A stretch of 64,000 nt of DNA, from positions 394,058-458,057 of the forward strand of contig NZ_MKIN01000020.1 in NCBI RefSeq assembly GCF_001938985.1, given 5' to 3'. Source of the stretch: Gillisella taibaishanensis (GTDB taxonomy: Bacteria; Pseudomonadota; Alphaproteobacteria; Rhizobiales; Rhizobiaceae). The stretch's first letter is position 1, and the number at the start of each line of letters is the position of its first letter. The notes under the pieces are model-generated. The model saw only the letters and a program-made list of their open reading frames with translations. It had not been told where the DNA came from and ran no database searches. Made by a program: the position numbers and the translations under genes. Positions 63,920-64,000 of this stretch are shown in pieces.

Positions 63920-64000
63920 TGTCAATCGGCGCGGAAAGTTAACCCCCTATCGGCGTCCAATATTGACCCCCATGTTGACGATCAGCACCTGGGTCGCCCG
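63920..64000 (+). mobile_element. Possible left end of an IS21-type insertion sequence
   Basis: From TGTCAATCGGCG the sequence contains two direct repeats about 24 bases apart: ATCGGCG followed by GTTAACCCCC, then ATCGGCG followed by ATTGACCCCC. Multiple terminal repeats like this, and a TGT end, are features of IS21-family elements. An ATG at 63972 opens a short frame to the edge (MLTISTWVA) that could start the transposase. Only the end is visible, so this is tentative. Confidence 0.5.

Noticed and set aside
1..64000. CRISPR arrays, rRNA genes and complete tRNA genes
   Set aside because: No regularly spaced repeats, no rRNA-like stretches and no complete cloverleaf were seen; the only tRNA sequence is the 3' fragment at 58729.

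Overview
The window is chromosomal DNA from an alphaproteobacterium of the family Rhizobiaceae (Agrobacterium / Allorhizobium / Rhizobium type). This rests on GC-rich coding with closely packed operons, a PodJ-like polar organizer with Sel1 repeats, a TIGR02186 protein next to a TauE/SafE exporter, a DUF952-pyrD pair, an SSS-type hybrid histidine kinase, the Lhr-like helicase / PdeM pair, and short palindromic intergenic repeats typical of rhizobia. No database search was possible, so the genus is an inference.

Layout. 1-13 kb: the tail of an unknown gene coupled to a double-ATPase peptide importer subunit, a membrane GT2 glycosyltransferase, a solute-binding protein, a TerB-like protein, an S24-type repressor, a LuxR-type response regulator, DUF952-pyrD, a MATE exporter, a CAP-domain lipoprotein, a methyltransferase and a YitT protein. 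13-20 kb: a YagU-like protein and a fatty-acid beta-oxidation operon (acyl-CoA dehydrogenase, thiolase, FadB/J-type enzyme) with a strong palindromic operator candidate upstream. 20-24 kb: a 1290-residue PodJ-like protein. 24-32 kb: TauE plus TIGR02186, an alkaline phosphatase behind a clear Pho box, a three-gene MacB/LolD-type ABC operon whose permease has a His/Asp-rich extracytoplasmic loop, and a histidine acid phosphatase with an altered HD motif. 32-48 kb: a diguanylate cyclase, a second YitT protein, a PheC-like periplasmic dehydratase, DNA-repair helicase plus PdeM, a kinase-USP fusion plus metallophosphatase, an FKBP isomerase, a large hybrid histidine kinase, MscL, a GNAT protein and an aminotransferase.

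48.9-58.5 kb is a surface-glycan locus: GalE, then CDP-glucose synthesis (RfbF, RfbG), an RmlC-type epimerase and a C-methyltransferase in one tightly coupled operon, followed by two related GT2-like proteins, a CmcI/O-methyltransferase-like protein and an NAD-dependent sugar reductase/epimerase. The set predicts a C-methyl-branched 6-deoxyhexose that is transferred and perhaps O-methylated.

58.7 kb to the right edge is an acquired island. It begins at a 3' fragment of tRNA-Phe (attachment-site scar), carries a single SIR2-STAND protein (candidate antiphage NADase), an IS481 transposase remnant, and a tyrosine integrase killed by a nonsense codon and two frameshifts. An unidentified gene then runs into what looks like the end of an IS21-type element at the window edge. 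The SIR2-STAND gene is the most likely defence system here.
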